64,000 nt of DNA, taken from contig NZ_BCFL01000035.1 of NCBI RefSeq assembly GCF_002217755.1, forward strand, positions 62,001 through 126,000, in the 5' to 3' direction. The translations under genes were made by a program, and so were the position numbers. The notes beneath the pieces are model-generated. The model saw only the letters and a program-made list of their open reading frames with translations. It had not been told where the DNA came from and did not search any database. The stretch's first letter is position 1. Each line of letters begins with the position of its first letter. Origin of the DNA: Streptomyces hyaluromycini (lineage in GTDB: Bacteria > Actinomycetota > Actinomycetes > Streptomycetales > Streptomycetaceae). Below are positions 44,261 to 53,145 of the stretch, piece after piece.

Positions 44261-44764
44261 ATGGCACGATTCGTCCGCTGGTACGGCTCCGGCCCCCTGC
44301 ACCTGCTCGTCCTGATCGCCTCGCTCGCCCTCACCGGCTACGCCATGGTGCGCCTGTTCGCCGTCAGGCCGATTGACGTGGCGATCTGGTTCGTGGGCGC
44401 GGCGATCCTCCACGATCTGATCCTGCTGCCCCTGTACTCGCTCGCCGATCTGTCCGCCCATTCCGTCCTGCGGCACCGTTCGGGCGGCGTACCGCAGGTG
44501 CCGTGGATCAACTACCTGCGTGTCCCGGCCTTCCTGTCCGGGGTGCTGCTGCTGGTCTGGTTCCCCCTCGTCCTGGATCTGGCGATCCCCTACCAAGGCG
44601 ACACGCGACTGCACGAAGGCGTCTATCTCGGCCGATGGCTGGCGATCACCGGTGTGCTCTTCGGTGCCTCGGCGCTGACCTTCGCACTCAGACTGCGCCG
44701 CGTCCTCCTGGCCGCCCGCGCCGACGAGGAACGCCCACCGCCCGATCGTGACGGCCCCCCGTGA
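44261..44764 (+). CDS. Small integral membrane protein (partner of oxidoreductase 1)
   Basis: A 167-residue protein with four likely membrane helices (LHLLVLIASLALTGYAMVRL, then VAIWFVGAAILHDLILLPLY). The ATG at 44261 is used; a GTG at 44255 overlapping the oxidoreductase stop is equally possible. A similar, shorter protein (WLGGAVVLHDALIAPLV) follows oxidoreductase 2, so the pair appears to be a conserved unit. It may be a heme- or quinone-interacting subunit, but no ligand motif is certain. Confidence 0.82.
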   Translation: MARFVRWYGSGPLHLLVLIASLALTGYAMVRLFAVRPIDVAIWFVGAAILHDLILLPLYSLADLSAHSVLRHRSGGVPQVPWINYLRVPAFLSGVLLLVWFPLVLDLAIPYQGDTRLHEGVYLGRWLAITGVLFGASALTFALRLRRVLLAARADEERPPPDRDGPP

Positions 44765-45435
44765 CGACCGAGGAGAACCGACCCGCACGCCGGGACCCCT
44801 ACGCACTGGCCCTGCGGACCGGCGGCGGGCCGGTGTACCTACGGCTGACGGACGGACGGTGGACCTGGTTGCCGGTGCACCGCTGGTACGCACAGCCCAC
44901 CAGGGCCGACGAAACCCTGCTGGAGCGCTGCGCCGGCCCCGTTCTGGACGTCGGCTGCGGACCGGGCCGGCTGTGCAGGGCACTCCTGCACCGGAGTATC
45001 TTCGCCGTCGGTATCGACGTTGCCCCGCGGGCGGTCGCCCGCACCATCGCTCTCGGTGGGACGGCACTGTGCCGGTCGGTGTTCGCCCCCCTTCCTGGTG
45101 AGGGAGCCTGGCAAACCCTCCTGCTGGCCGACGGGAACATCGGTATCGGCGGCGACCCCCGGGCCCTGCTCCGACGGTGTACACAGCTCATCGCACCGAC
45201 GGGTGTCCTGCTCGTCGAGGTCGAGCAGATCGACGTGGCAGAGCGCTGTACCGCATGGGTGGAAGACACCCATGGCCATCGGGGTCCACCTTTTCCCTGG
45301 GCACGTCTGGGCGCTCCGGCGCTCCGCCGCATCGCGCGAGAACTCGGCCTCGGCGTCACCGACGAGTGGCGGAGCGATCACCGGAGCTTCCTTGCGCTCA
45401 GCCCTCAGTGCACTGCCCGGGGGCGTCCCAGCTGA
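44761..45435 (+). CDS. Class I SAM-dependent methyltransferase (paralogue 1)
   Basis: A 224-residue methyltransferase with motif I VLDVGCGPGRLCRAL and the later LLADGNIGIGGDPRALLRR, which also appears almost unchanged in the paralogue at 57596. The GTG start overlaps the previous stop by 4 nt. The shared HGHxGxPFPWARLG element near the C-terminus is specific to this pair. The substrate is unknown; association with glycosyltransferases at the second locus suggests an envelope glycan or lipid. Confidence 0.88.
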   Translation: MTTEENRPARRDPYALALRTGGGPVYLRLTDGRWTWLPVHRWYAQPTRADETLLERCAGPVLDVGCGPGRLCRALLHRSIFAVGIDVAPRAVARTIALGGTALCRSVFAPLPGEGAWQTLLLADGNIGIGGDPRALLRRCTQLIAPTGVLLVEVEQIDVAERCTAWVEDTHGHRGPPFPWARLGAPALRRIARELGLGVTDEWRSDHRSFLALSPQCTARGRPS

Positions 45436-45642
45436 CGGGGGATCGGCGATTCGGTTGCGAGGACATCGGTCGGGCTCCGGTGACTAGCGAGCAGGTGGCC
45501 TCGTCGGATCGTGGCACTCGGTCATGACAACAGCGGCGGCGGGAGGTGCGGCCCGCCGGTGGTGCCGCTTGAGTGAGGTCAGTTCGCTGCGCAGGGAGGC
45601 TGTGATGGATCACCGACTGGCACATGATGTGGGCCTGCCCCG

Positions 45643-47541
45643 ATGGCGGCGGCTCGGACCGTCCTGGCCGGGTCCGGGGCAGACGGGCTGCGGTCGGTGA
45701 GCGCGCGACCGATCGGTGACCATGCCCTGCTGTCCGACTGCCGCTCGGCCGCGCTGGTCACCTCCGAGGGCTCGGTGGACTGGCTGTGCCTTCCCCGCTT
45801 CGACAGCCCGGCGATTTTCGCCCGGCTCCTCGACGAGGACGCCGGCCACTGGTCCATCCGTACCGTCGGACCCGCCGACGTCAGCCGCAGCTACGTCGAG
45901 GAGACCCTCGTCCTGGAGACGACCTTCCGGGCAACTGGAGGAACGGCAGTTGTACGCGACGCGCTCGCCCTGGGACGGCGCGAGCGTGGACATGCACTCG
46001 GCGAGGCTTCCCCCGGAATTCTGCTGCGTCAGGTCACCTGCACCGAAGGACAGGTGAGCCTCGACATCGCCTACGCGCCACGCCCGGAGTTCGGGCTGAT
46101 CCATCCGCTCCTGTCACCGGTCCGGGGCGGGCTTGCCGCGTACGGCGGCGCCCACGTGCTCCGGCTGTCCAGCCCCGTCGAGCTGACGGTGAGCGGTTCC
46201 ACCGCGAACGGCCGGTTCAGCCTGCGGGCGTCGGACCGCCTCGGCTTCGCATTGCATGTCGGGCCGGCGTGGGGAAGCGAGCCGGTGCGCTGGCGGGCGG
46301 GGCGCGTCCGGCGGCGCCTGAACGACACCATCGAAGGCTGGCGCTCGTGGTCCCGGCAGCACCGCGGCTACGTCGGCCCCTGGCAGGACGAGGTGGCACA
46401 CAGCGGACGCGTGCTGCGGGGACTGACCTTCGCCCCTACGGGAGCCATCGTGGCAGCGGCCACCACCTCACTGCCCGAACGCCCCGGCGGCACACGCAAC
46501 TGGGACTACCGCTACACCTGGGTCCGCGACGCGAGCTTCACCCTCCAAGCACTCGGCACAGCTGCCTGCGAGAAGGAGAAGGACAAGTTCTTCGGATTTC
46601 TCGCCCGCGCTGCGGCAACCCAGCTCCACCGCGGCATGGACCTGCAGATCATGTACGGCATCGGCGGTGAACACGACCTCAGCGAGCGGCTGCTGCCCCA
46701 CCTGGCCGGCTGGCGCGACAGCACCCCCGTGCGCACCGGGAACGACGCCTGGCGCCAACGCCAGCTCGACGTCTACGGCGAACTCCTCGACGCCGCCCAC
46801 GAGACCCTCCCACCCGGAGAGCACCTGGACCAACCCACCCGCGCCTTCCTGGTCGAGGCGGCCGACACGGCCGCCCGTCGCTGGACCGAGCCCGACCAGG
46901 GCATCTGGGAGAGACGCGGACCGAGCAGACACTTCCTGCACTCGAAACTGATGTGCTGGGTCGCCCTGGACCGCGCCATTGCCATGGCCCCCGCGCTTCA
47001 GGCCGACGAACGCGTACCCCACTGGCGGCATGAGCGGGACAACATCCGCCGAGCAGTCGAAGAGCGCGGCTGGAACGCCGGATTGGGGGCCTTCGCCCAG
47101 GCGTTCGGCAGTGACGAGCTGGACGCATCGGCGCTGATGCTGCCCATCGTCGGCTTCCTGCCTCCGCACGACCCGCGCGTCCTGTCGACCGTGCTGGCCA
47201 TCGCCTCCCACCTCACCGACCGCAACGGCCTGGTCCGCCGCTACCTCGGCGACGAGATCGAGGAAGCGGAAGGAGCCTTCCTGCTGTGCACCTTCTGGCT
47301 CGCCCACGCTCTCGCCCTGACCGGTCATGTCGTCCAAGCACGGCAGGTGTTCCAGACCGCCCTCGCACACGCCAACGATGTCGGCCTGCTCGCCGAGGAA
47401 ACCGACCCCGCCACGGGAGAGGCCCTCGGCAACTTCCCTCAAGCCTTCAGCCACATCGGACTCATCAACGCCGCCCGCGCCATCCGCGATGCCGGGCAGC
47501 AGCCCGCACCGCAAGGAACCGAACACCGGTCCCCGGCATGA
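45643..47541 (+). CDS. Glycoside hydrolase family 15 protein (glucoamylase/trehalase-like)
   Basis: A 632-residue GH15 enzyme. The N-terminal domain begins with the family element ALLSDCRSAALVTSEGSVDW, and the (alpha/alpha)6 catalytic domain has NWDYRYTWVRDASFTLQAL and a late EEAEGAFLLCTFWL with its acid residue. Actinobacterial homologues often hydrolyse trehalose rather than starch. There is no signal peptide, so it is cytoplasmic. A GTG at 45697 (VSARPIGDHALL) matches the usual N-terminus better than the first ATG and may be the true start. Confidence 0.92.
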   Translation: MAAARTVLAGSGADGLRSVSARPIGDHALLSDCRSAALVTSEGSVDWLCLPRFDSPAIFARLLDEDAGHWSIRTVGPADVSRSYVEETLVLETTFRATGGTAVVRDALALGRRERGHALGEASPGILLRQVTCTEGQVSLDIAYAPRPEFGLIHPLLSPVRGGLAAYGGAHVLRLSSPVELTVSGSTANGRFSLRASDRLGFALHVGPAWGSEPVRWRAGRVRRRLNDTIEGWRSWSRQHRGYVGPWQDEVAHSGRVLRGLTFAPTGAIVAAATTSLPERPGGTRNWDYRYTWVRDASFTLQALGTAACEKEKDKFFGFLARAAATQLHRGMDLQIMYGIGGEHDLSERLLPHLAGWRDSTPVRTGNDAWRQRQLDVYGELLDAAHETLPPGEHLDQPTRAFLVEAADTAARRWTEPDQGIWERRGPSRHFLHSKLMCWVALDRAIAMAPALQADERVPHWRHERDNIRRAVEERGWNAGLGAFAQAFGSDELDASALMLPIVGFLPPHDPRVLSTVLAIASHLTDRNGLVRRYLGDEIEEAEGAFLLCTFWLAHALALTGHVVQARQVFQTALAHANDVGLLAEETDPATGEALGNFPQAFSHIGLINAARAIRDAGQQPAPQGTEHRSPA

Positions 47542-47795
47542 ATCGACGACGGCCGCGTGTACGCCGTCAGGGGGCGGACCAGCGCGGATGACTCATCCTG
47601 CGCGCCCGTCTCCCTAGACGGTACGTAGGTGCCGGTCGTGGGCCCGGGCCTCGCAGACAACCGGGACACTGGCCCACCGACGCCGAGAATGAGACGGTCG
47701 AACGACCGACGGGGCTGACGTGGCCGCTCCCTGAGGGCACAACGAATCGGCCGGAGTGCCTGATTGTCAATCCCCGGGTTTCGTAGAGACGTTGG

Positions 47796-48370
47796 TTATG
47801 CGGCCCGGCCTTCCTGATCGGTCCGGGCTCGCGCTTCCTGGATGATCCGTCGCACCAGGTCAGGAGCGGTCTTCCGCTTGCTGGGGCGGGTGAGCGAGCG
47901 GCGTCGGCGAGGCGGCTTGCGGCCCTGCAGGCCGAACTCGGCCATGATCTCGGCGACGGTGTTCTGCGACACCTGCCAGCCCTCCTCCCACAGATCCAGT
48001 GTGATCCTCGGCGAGCCGTACGTCTTGCCCGAGCGGTCAAAGAAGCAGCGGATCCTCTCGGTCAGCTCTGCGCGTCTGATCTCGCGTTTCGTCGGCTCGG
48101 ACGGTCTGCGGCGCCACTTGTAAAACCACGCCTCCGACACGCCGAGCGCCCGGCAGGCGATGCGATACGGAATGTTCTCCTCGGTCTTGCAGTCGCTGAT
48201 CGCCCCGACCACGGCGGCCGGGTCCGCCGCAGCTACTTCACCCACAAGACCATGCAGCGTTTGAGCACGTCACGCTCCATGGCCAGCTCCTTGTTGTCCT
48301 TCTTGAGCTGAGCGTTCTCCCGCCGCAGCCGCGCGAGCTCCGCGCGGGTCAGCCATTCGTTCCTGCCCAG
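47796..48370 (-). pseudogene. IS3-family transposase remnant (end of orfA plus start of orfB)
   Basis: The orfA part ends LARLRRENAQLKKDNKELAM then VLKRCMVLWVK. The orfB part begins with the IS3 HTH_21 segment (IPYRIACRALGVSEAWFYKW), goes through GSPRITLDLWEEG and stops after TAPDLVRRI; the integrase core with the DDE residues is absent. Both pieces are on the minus strand and overlap in different frames, as in intact IS3 elements. The element is inserted into a broken epimerase gene. Confidence 0.8.
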
Positions 48371-48650
48371 GCACCGGGCGGCGTGGCTGAGGGTTCGGGT
48401 GATGTCCGCCAGCGGGAGGTTCTGGCTGACCCCGGCGTAGACGGAACCGGCCGGGGCGTTCAGGGCCAGGACGTACAACTCGGCGATGTCGTCGACTTGG
48501 ACCAGCGCCCAGTGGTGGGAGCCGTCCCCGATGCAGGGCACGGCGCAGGCGCCCCGGTTCGACGAAGAACGGCTGCGTCAGGCCGCCGGAGCGGCCGTAG
48601 ATCAGCCCTGGGTTCACCACCACACGGTGCTTCCGGGTAGTGGCCCGGGC
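48371..48650 (-). pseudogene. Fragment of an NAD-dependent epimerase/dehydratase gene
   Basis: Two frame-shifted pieces of one SDR gene: VVNPGLIYGRSGGLTQPFF (about 48550-48625) and then IGDGSHHWALVQVDDIAELY to PLADITRTLSHAA. The shift is near 48545. The N-terminal nucleotide-binding half is missing, and the C-terminal end runs into the IS3 remnant. It is non-functional. Confidence 0.7.
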
Positions 48651-48769
48651 CAGGACGCCCTTTTCGTTCTTCAGTCGCCAGGCGGTGATGCGCGGCGGGC
48701 TCAGCGGGCGTCCTCGCCGACGCCTCCGTCGGCGTCGTCATACGCCTCGCAAGTGGCCGAGTCGTCGGG

Positions 48770-48924
48770 GGCATCCGCCACCCGTGCTGATCGAGGCCGC
48801 CCGGCACGCCGAGCTGCTGGTCGTCGGCAGCCATGGGCATGGTGCGTTCGCCGGGATGCTCCTGGAGCCGGTCAGCCGGCACTGTGTGCAGCATGCCGTC
48901 TGCGCGGTTCTGGTGGCCCGCTGA
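48770..48924 (+). pseudogene. 3' fragment of a universal stress protein gene
   Basis: The last 45-50 codons read PVLIEAARHAELLVVGSHGH, then GAFAGMLLEPVSRH and AVCAVLVAR, the C-terminal ATP-binding part (GxxGHGxxxxxLLxxVS) of a Usp domain. The preceding sequence is not Usp-like, so the gene has lost its 5' part. Together with the epimerase and IS3 fragments it shows that this 1.1 kb is decayed. Confidence 0.68.
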
Positions 48925-48932
48925 TTCGTGGG

Positions 48933-50327
48933 TCAGTCGGCTTCGGCGTGCGCCTCGACGTCCTCGATGCCGGTGGGCCGTCCCGCCTGCGTCCATCGGG
49001 CGTACAAGCCACCGGCGATGAGCAGGGCCGCGGCCAGGGACAGCATGGGCCAGCCGCGCAGCAGGTTCACCGCGAGGGTGAAAGCGACGGCCACGGCGGC
49101 CAGGCCGTTCAGCCAGGCCAGGGCCGTCTTCCGCTCCTGGCGGGCAAAGCGGGCCATGGCGACGAGGCCGACCAGGAAGCTGACGAAGACAGCGACGGCG
49201 TAGAACAGGACGAGTTCCTGCTCCTGACCGGCCGCGGCGACGATGATCAGGGCGGCGGCGGCCAGGTACACCACCACGGACCAGTACGGGGTGTGGTGCC
49301 GGTTGGACCGGCCGAGGACCGGCGGCAGCACTCCGGGCCGGTCGGCCGTCCCCGCCAGTGCCTTCAGCAGCCCCGGGCCGGCCTGGAAGGAGGAGCTGGC
49401 GGCGGCGAGCAGCAGCAGGGCGCTGGTCAGCTGGAAGGCGTCGTAGAGCCGGCCCGGTCCCGCGGCGGCGTGTGCGATGTCGGCGATCTGGGTGGAGTCG
49501 GCGCCGGGAATGCCGACGTGCAGCTGTACGGCGAGGGCGGTCAGGGCCAGGGTCAGGCCGCCGACGATGATCAGCAGGAGCGCGAGCGTGCCCCGGCCGA
49601 AGCGGCGGCGGTGTGTGTCGTCGAGCTGGCCGAGCTGCGCGATGGCGGTCGAGGGCGCCTCGATCCCGGTGGCCAGCGCCATCGCGACCGGGAAGGCCAG
49701 GACGACGGCGAGTACGGCGGGCCGGCCGGGGTCGGCCGTGGCGGGGGCCTGCCCGGTGGCATGGGGCGAGGCGAAGCCCAGGACGAGTACCGCGACGGAG
49801 ATGAGCACGAACGCCACGGTCATGACGGCGAACAGCAGCCGCCCGCCGTGCCCGAACCAGGTCAGTCCCGCCACGACCAGGAGCAGCAGGAGCGCGAGCG
49901 GGATCCGGATCGGGGCCAGGCCCGGGAACAGGGCGATGACCGCGCTGGCCGCGGCCGCGATCGAGATGCCGATGGTCAGGACGAAGTCCACGACCAGTGC
50001 ACCGATGGGCAGGAACGTCCAGCGGGCGCCGAAAGCCCGCCCGGCCGCGGCCGCCGCGCCGCCGCCCTTGGGGAAACGCCGTACGAGCTGCCAGTAGTTC
50101 GCGGTGACGACCACGACGAGCCCGATGACCAGACTCATCGTGGGCAGCAGCAGCGCGAGGTCGCCGTGCAGGGCGCGCAGGGCGGCCTCGATGGCGTACG
50201 CAACCGAGGAGACCGGGTCGGCGATCACCGCGAAGGCGAACGCGAAGAAGAGCACTGAACGGCGGGGTGTGCGCATGCCCGTGGACACGGGCGCGGAGGT
50301 GGCGGCAGCCGCCTTGGAGAGGGTCAC
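48933..50327 (-). CDS. APC-superfamily amino acid/polyamine permease
   Basis: A 464-residue transporter with about 12 hydrophobic helices. It begins at a GTG with AGGAAGG 7 nt upstream; the open frame 24 codons further upstream is not needed. FAVIADPVSSVAYAIEAAL matches the first helix of APC permeases with its unwound substrate site, and GIEAPSTAIAQL matches helix 6-type segments. The last 20 residues are a cytoplasmic acidic tail. It is monocistronic and divergent from the oxidoreductase operon. The substrate is unknown. Confidence 0.86.
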   Translation of the reverse strand: MTLSKAAAATSAPVSTGMRTPRRSVLFFAFAFAVIADPVSSVAYAIEAALRALHGDLALLLPTMSLVIGLVVVVTANYWQLVRRFPKGGGAAAAAGRAFGARWTFLPIGALVVDFVLTIGISIAAAASAVIALFPGLAPIRIPLALLLLLVVAGLTWFGHGGRLLFAVMTVAFVLISVAVLVLGFASPHATGQAPATADPGRPAVLAVVLAFPVAMALATGIEAPSTAIAQLGQLDDTHRRRFGRGTLALLLIIVGGLTLALTALAVQLHVGIPGADSTQIADIAHAAAGPGRLYDAFQLTSALLLLAAASSSFQAGPGLLKALAGTADRPGVLPPVLGRSNRHHTPYWSVVVYLAAAALIIVAAAGQEQELVLFYAVAVFVSFLVGLVAMARFARQERKTALAWLNGLAAVAVAFTLAVNLLRGWPMLSLAAALLIAGGLYARWTQAGRPTGIEDVEAHAEAD

Positions 50328-50870
50328 GCGAAGACCTTCCTGGACGTCCTGACGGACGGATCTCGTTGAGGACACTTCGCCGACCAGACTTCCCGGCACA
50401 CCACCGTCAAAGTTACGTCAACGACCCGGTAGTGAAGTGTTAGGGGATCGTCAAGATTTCCGCTCGCTGTGCTCGCGGCGGCAGAAGCAGGGCTCTCGAC
50501 CGGCCTGCGCTTCGGTGCCGGTTTCGCCGGCTTCCTTGCGACGCTGGAGGTGGGTGCGGGCCTCGGGGTGGTGGCTTGAGCGAAGGCGATGCGATGCAGG
50601 GCTGCGTTGTCGGCCGGTCACCACCCAGTTGTGGTGCGCGCCGTGATCATCGGTCGAGGGGTCCCGAAAGAAGCAGAGGACGCGGCCCGTTGATCCTCTC
50701 GGTGGTTCCGTGCGCGTTGAATGCCGAACACGGGGGAATGCGCCGACGCACGCAGTGGTCAGGACGGCGACGGGCGGAGTCCCGCGGAAGTTGTGCGTGC
50801 CCCGTGGCCGCAAGACGTCCCTGTTCCGTAAGGCGGTCAGACGTTCCATGGCGGCCTTCCTCCGGGTGGG
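50328..50870. other. Divergent promoter region without recognised gene
   Basis: This gap separates the permease gene (minus) from oxidoreductase 2 (plus). I see no family-like frame. Near 50825-50846 a CCGTAAGGCGGTCAGACG stretch resembles half-sites of the response-regulator operator described below, but with the wrong spacing. Confidence 0.4.
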
Positions 50871-52016
50871 ATGGAAGGCATGAGATCGCGCTCCTTTCCG
50901 CCCGTGTTCAAGGGCAGACTGCACGATGCCCGCACGGCGACCTCGATCGGGCGGTGGCTCGGCCTGGCGTTCGCGGTGTGCTTCTGCACCGGTTTGATCA
51001 GTCATTTCATGCAGCACCCGCCGGGATGGCTGGCCAACGAGCTGCCGAGCCGCCCGGTGTGGGGTTACCGGTTCACGCAGGGGCTCCACGTCGCTTCCGG
51101 TATCGCGGCGATCCCTTTGCTGCTCGCCAAGTTGTGGACGGTGTATCCCCGCTTGTTCGAGTGGCCCCCGGTGCGCTCGGTGCGGCACGCCTTGGAACGG
51201 GTGTCGGTAGCCGTCCTGGTCGCGGCGGCCCTCTTCGAGCTGGCGACCGGCCTGCTGAACACCGCCCAGTGGTACCCGTGGACCTTCCCCTTCGTGCAAG
51301 TGCACTACGCCGTGGCCTGGCTGCTGGTAGGAGCGCTGGTACTGCACATCGCGGTCAAGGCACCCGAGATCGCGGCACACTGGAGTCGTCGCTCGCCGGG
51401 CACGCTGGCCCTTCCGGCCGAGGACGGCCCCGATCGACGCTCCCTGCTCGCGGCGGTGGCAGCGGCGGTCGGCGCCGTCACCGTGACCACGGTGGGGCAG
51501 TCCTTCACCCCGTTGAAGGACCTCACCCTCCTCGCACCCCGCCACCCCGACCATGGTCCCGAGGGCCTGCCGGTCAACCGGACCGCCGCCGCGGCCGGCG
51601 TCGGCCTGATCCCCGCCGAGCGCTACCGCCTGGCCGTCGCCGGACCGCAGCCCTACACACTCACCTTGGATGAGTTGCGCGCACTGCCCCAGCACGAGGT
51701 CGAGCTGCCGATCGCCTGCGTGGAGGGCTGGAGCAAGTCGGCGCACTGGACGGGCGTGCGCGTCGTGGACCTGCTGGAGCGGGTGGGAGCCCCGGTCCAT
51801 GCGCGGGTACGAGTGGTGTCGTTGCAGACCCGGGGCGGTTACCGGGTCTCCGAGATGGGTCACGAGCACGCCCGGGACCCGCTGACCCTGCTCGCACTTC
51901 GGCTGAACGGTGAGGAGCTGTCGCCCGACCACGGATACCCGGTGCGCCTGATCGCTCCGAACCGTCCGGGCGTACTGCAGACCAAGTGGGTCGGCCGACT
52001 GGAGGTGCTGTCATGA
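50871..52016 (+). CDS. Membrane-anchored sulfite oxidase-like molybdopterin oxidoreductase (paralogue 2)
   Basis: A 381-residue protein with the same layout as the protein encoded at 42822: about four membrane helices (WLGLAFAVCFCTGLISHFMQ, then GLHVASGIAAIPLLLAKLW), a connecting hydrophobic segment and a sulfite oxidase-type domain with the Mo-binding cysteine in LPIACVEGWS and the HGYPVRLIAPN tail. Shared lengths and motifs between the two copies show an old duplication. The ATG of the next gene overlaps its stop as ATGA. Confidence 0.9.
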   Translation: MEGMRSRSFPPVFKGRLHDARTATSIGRWLGLAFAVCFCTGLISHFMQHPPGWLANELPSRPVWGYRFTQGLHVASGIAAIPLLLAKLWTVYPRLFEWPPVRSVRHALERVSVAVLVAAALFELATGLLNTAQWYPWTFPFVQVHYAVAWLLVGALVLHIAVKAPEIAAHWSRRSPGTLALPAEDGPDRRSLLAAVAAAVGAVTVTTVGQSFTPLKDLTLLAPRHPDHGPEGLPVNRTAAAAGVGLIPAERYRLAVAGPQPYTLTLDELRALPQHEVELPIACVEGWSKSAHWTGVRVVDLLERVGAPVHARVRVVSLQTRGGYRVSEMGHEHARDPLTLLALRLNGEELSPDHGYPVRLIAPNRPGVLQTKWVGRLEVLS

Positions 52017-52423
52017 GGGCCAAGGTGCTGCGACTGCTGGCCGGCGCGGCCGGGCTGGCGCTGATGGGTGTCGGCGCGTCCCTGCTGCTGGACGTGCAGG
52101 ACCTGATGGGTGTGGCGGAGTGGCTCGGCGGGGCGGTCGTGTTGCACGACGCGCTGATCGCGCCGTTGGTGCTGCTCGTCGGGCTGGTGCTGGTCCGTGG
52201 TGGGGTGCGGGGGCCGATCCGTGGGGCGCTGCTCGTGGCGGGCGCCCTGACCGCGGTGGCGCTGCCGGTGCTGCTGCGGCCGGGGCCGCGGGCCAACTCG
52301 ACGGTGCTGCCGCTCGACTACCCGCGCAACTGGTTGCTGACCCTGGTGGGCGTGGCTACGGTCACGGCCCTGCTGGTGGTGGCGAAGGAGGTCCGTCGCA
52401 GCCGACGGCGTCCACCTTCGTAA
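52013..52423 (+). CDS. Small integral membrane protein (partner of oxidoreductase 2)
   Basis: A 136-residue, four-helix membrane protein that overlaps the oxidoreductase by 4 nt. WLGGAVVLHDALIAPLVLLV resembles the WFVGAAILHDLILLPLY helix of the partner in copy 1, including the conserved LHD. It is likely a subunit or assembly partner of the oxidoreductase. The function is not established. Confidence 0.8.
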   Translation: MRAKVLRLLAGAAGLALMGVGASLLLDVQDLMGVAEWLGGAVVLHDALIAPLVLLVGLVLVRGGVRGPIRGALLVAGALTAVALPVLLRPGPRANSTVLPLDYPRNWLLTLVGVATVTALLVVAKEVRRSRRRPPS

Positions 52424-52432
52424 CGATGGCGT

Positions 52433-52449
52433 CTTACGGGTGTCTTACG
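52433..52449 (+). promoter_or_regulatory. Predicted response-regulator operator CTTACG-N5-CTTACG
   Basis: Two CTTACG hexamers 11 nt apart, the geometry expected for a tandem OmpR-family dimer. The site ends exactly 50 nt before the ATG at 52500. A TACGTT at 52488-52493 lies 6 nt before that ATG, so it is probably a -10 box for a leaderless transcript. Confidence 0.6.
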
Positions 52450-52499
52450 CACCTTCGGCACGGGCCACGCCCGGCTCAGGGCATTCCTACGTTGGCGCC

Positions 52500-53093
52500 A
52501 TGCGAACTCTTCGTACAGTGGCCCTCGTAATGGCGCCGCCCCTGCTTCTGGCTGTGGCGGGCCTGGTCCACCCGCGGCATCTCACGGCGTCGACGGCCGC
52601 TCATTGGGCGGCGCTGCATGTCGCCCTGCTGCCCGTCTTCCCTCTGTTGGCGCTCGGCCTGCTGGTGCCGCTGTGGGGCAGACCGGCGCGTGACCTCGAC
52701 GGCGCACTCACCGTGGTGACCTGGGCCGGGTGTCTTGGTTACGCGGCCTACTACTCAGGGCTGGACGCGGTGGCCGGTATCTCTGCCGGGACGGTGGCGA
52801 GCCATGGGGTGCATGGGGCGGTGGGGTGGCTGTTCTCGACCGGTGACGAGTTGGGCCGGGCAGGGGTGTACGCGCTGACGCTCGCCGCTCTCGCCGCCGG
52901 CGCGGTACTGCTGTGGCGCCACGGCGTCCGGGTGCTGCCCGGTGCCGTGCTGGTGCTGGGGGCATGCTGGTCGTTCCTCGACAGCCACATCTTCTGGCCC
53001 CGCGGCGTGTTCACCATGCTCGCGTTCGCCGTGGGCTTCGGTCTGCTGACCGTCGCGGCGTCCGGCAGGTCCGGAAGGCTTACGAACTCCTGA
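52500..53093 (+). CDS. Integral membrane protein of unknown function
   Basis: A 197-residue protein with six likely helices (LVMAPPLLLAVAGLVHPRHL, then LHVALLPVFPLLALGLLVPL). HPRHL and LHVAL histidines near the membrane face might bind metal or heme, but no family is recognised. The ATG at 52500 gives a leaderless mRNA with a -10 box and operator upstream, which is why it is preferred over an in-frame start at 52440. The next operator overlaps its stop codon. Confidence 0.8.
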   Translation: MRTLRTVALVMAPPLLLAVAGLVHPRHLTASTAAHWAALHVALLPVFPLLALGLLVPLWGRPARDLDGALTVVTWAGCLGYAAYYSGLDAVAGISAGTVASHGVHGAVGWLFSTGDELGRAGVYALTLAALAAGAVLLWRHGVRVLPGAVLVLGACWSFLDSHIFWPRGVFTMLAFAVGFGLLTVAASGRSGRLTNS

Positions 53094-53095
53094 CG
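53079..53095 (+). promoter_or_regulatory. Predicted response-regulator operator CTTACG-N5-CTGACG
   Basis: CTTACG and CTGACG lie 11 nt apart, overlapping the stop of the upstream membrane-protein gene. The site ends exactly 50 nt before the ATG at 53146, the same distance as at the previous site. TAGCGT (53134-53139) lies 6 nt before that ATG as a likely -10 box. Confidence 0.62.
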
Positions 53096-53145
53096 GATTC
53101 CCGTCCCGGCATCCGCACTCGCACAGCCAGGCTTAGCGTCGGGGC

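Noticed and set aside
50825..50846. Fifth copy of the CTTACG-type operator upstream of oxidoreductase 2
   Set aside because: The half-sites are there in inverted orientation (CCGTAAGG, GTCAGACG), but the spacing is 8 instead of 11 nt, so it does not fit the motif.
50451..51932. 493-codon frame on the minus strand
   Set aside because: It is antisense to molybdopterin oxidoreductase 2, which has intact motifs; the frame has none.
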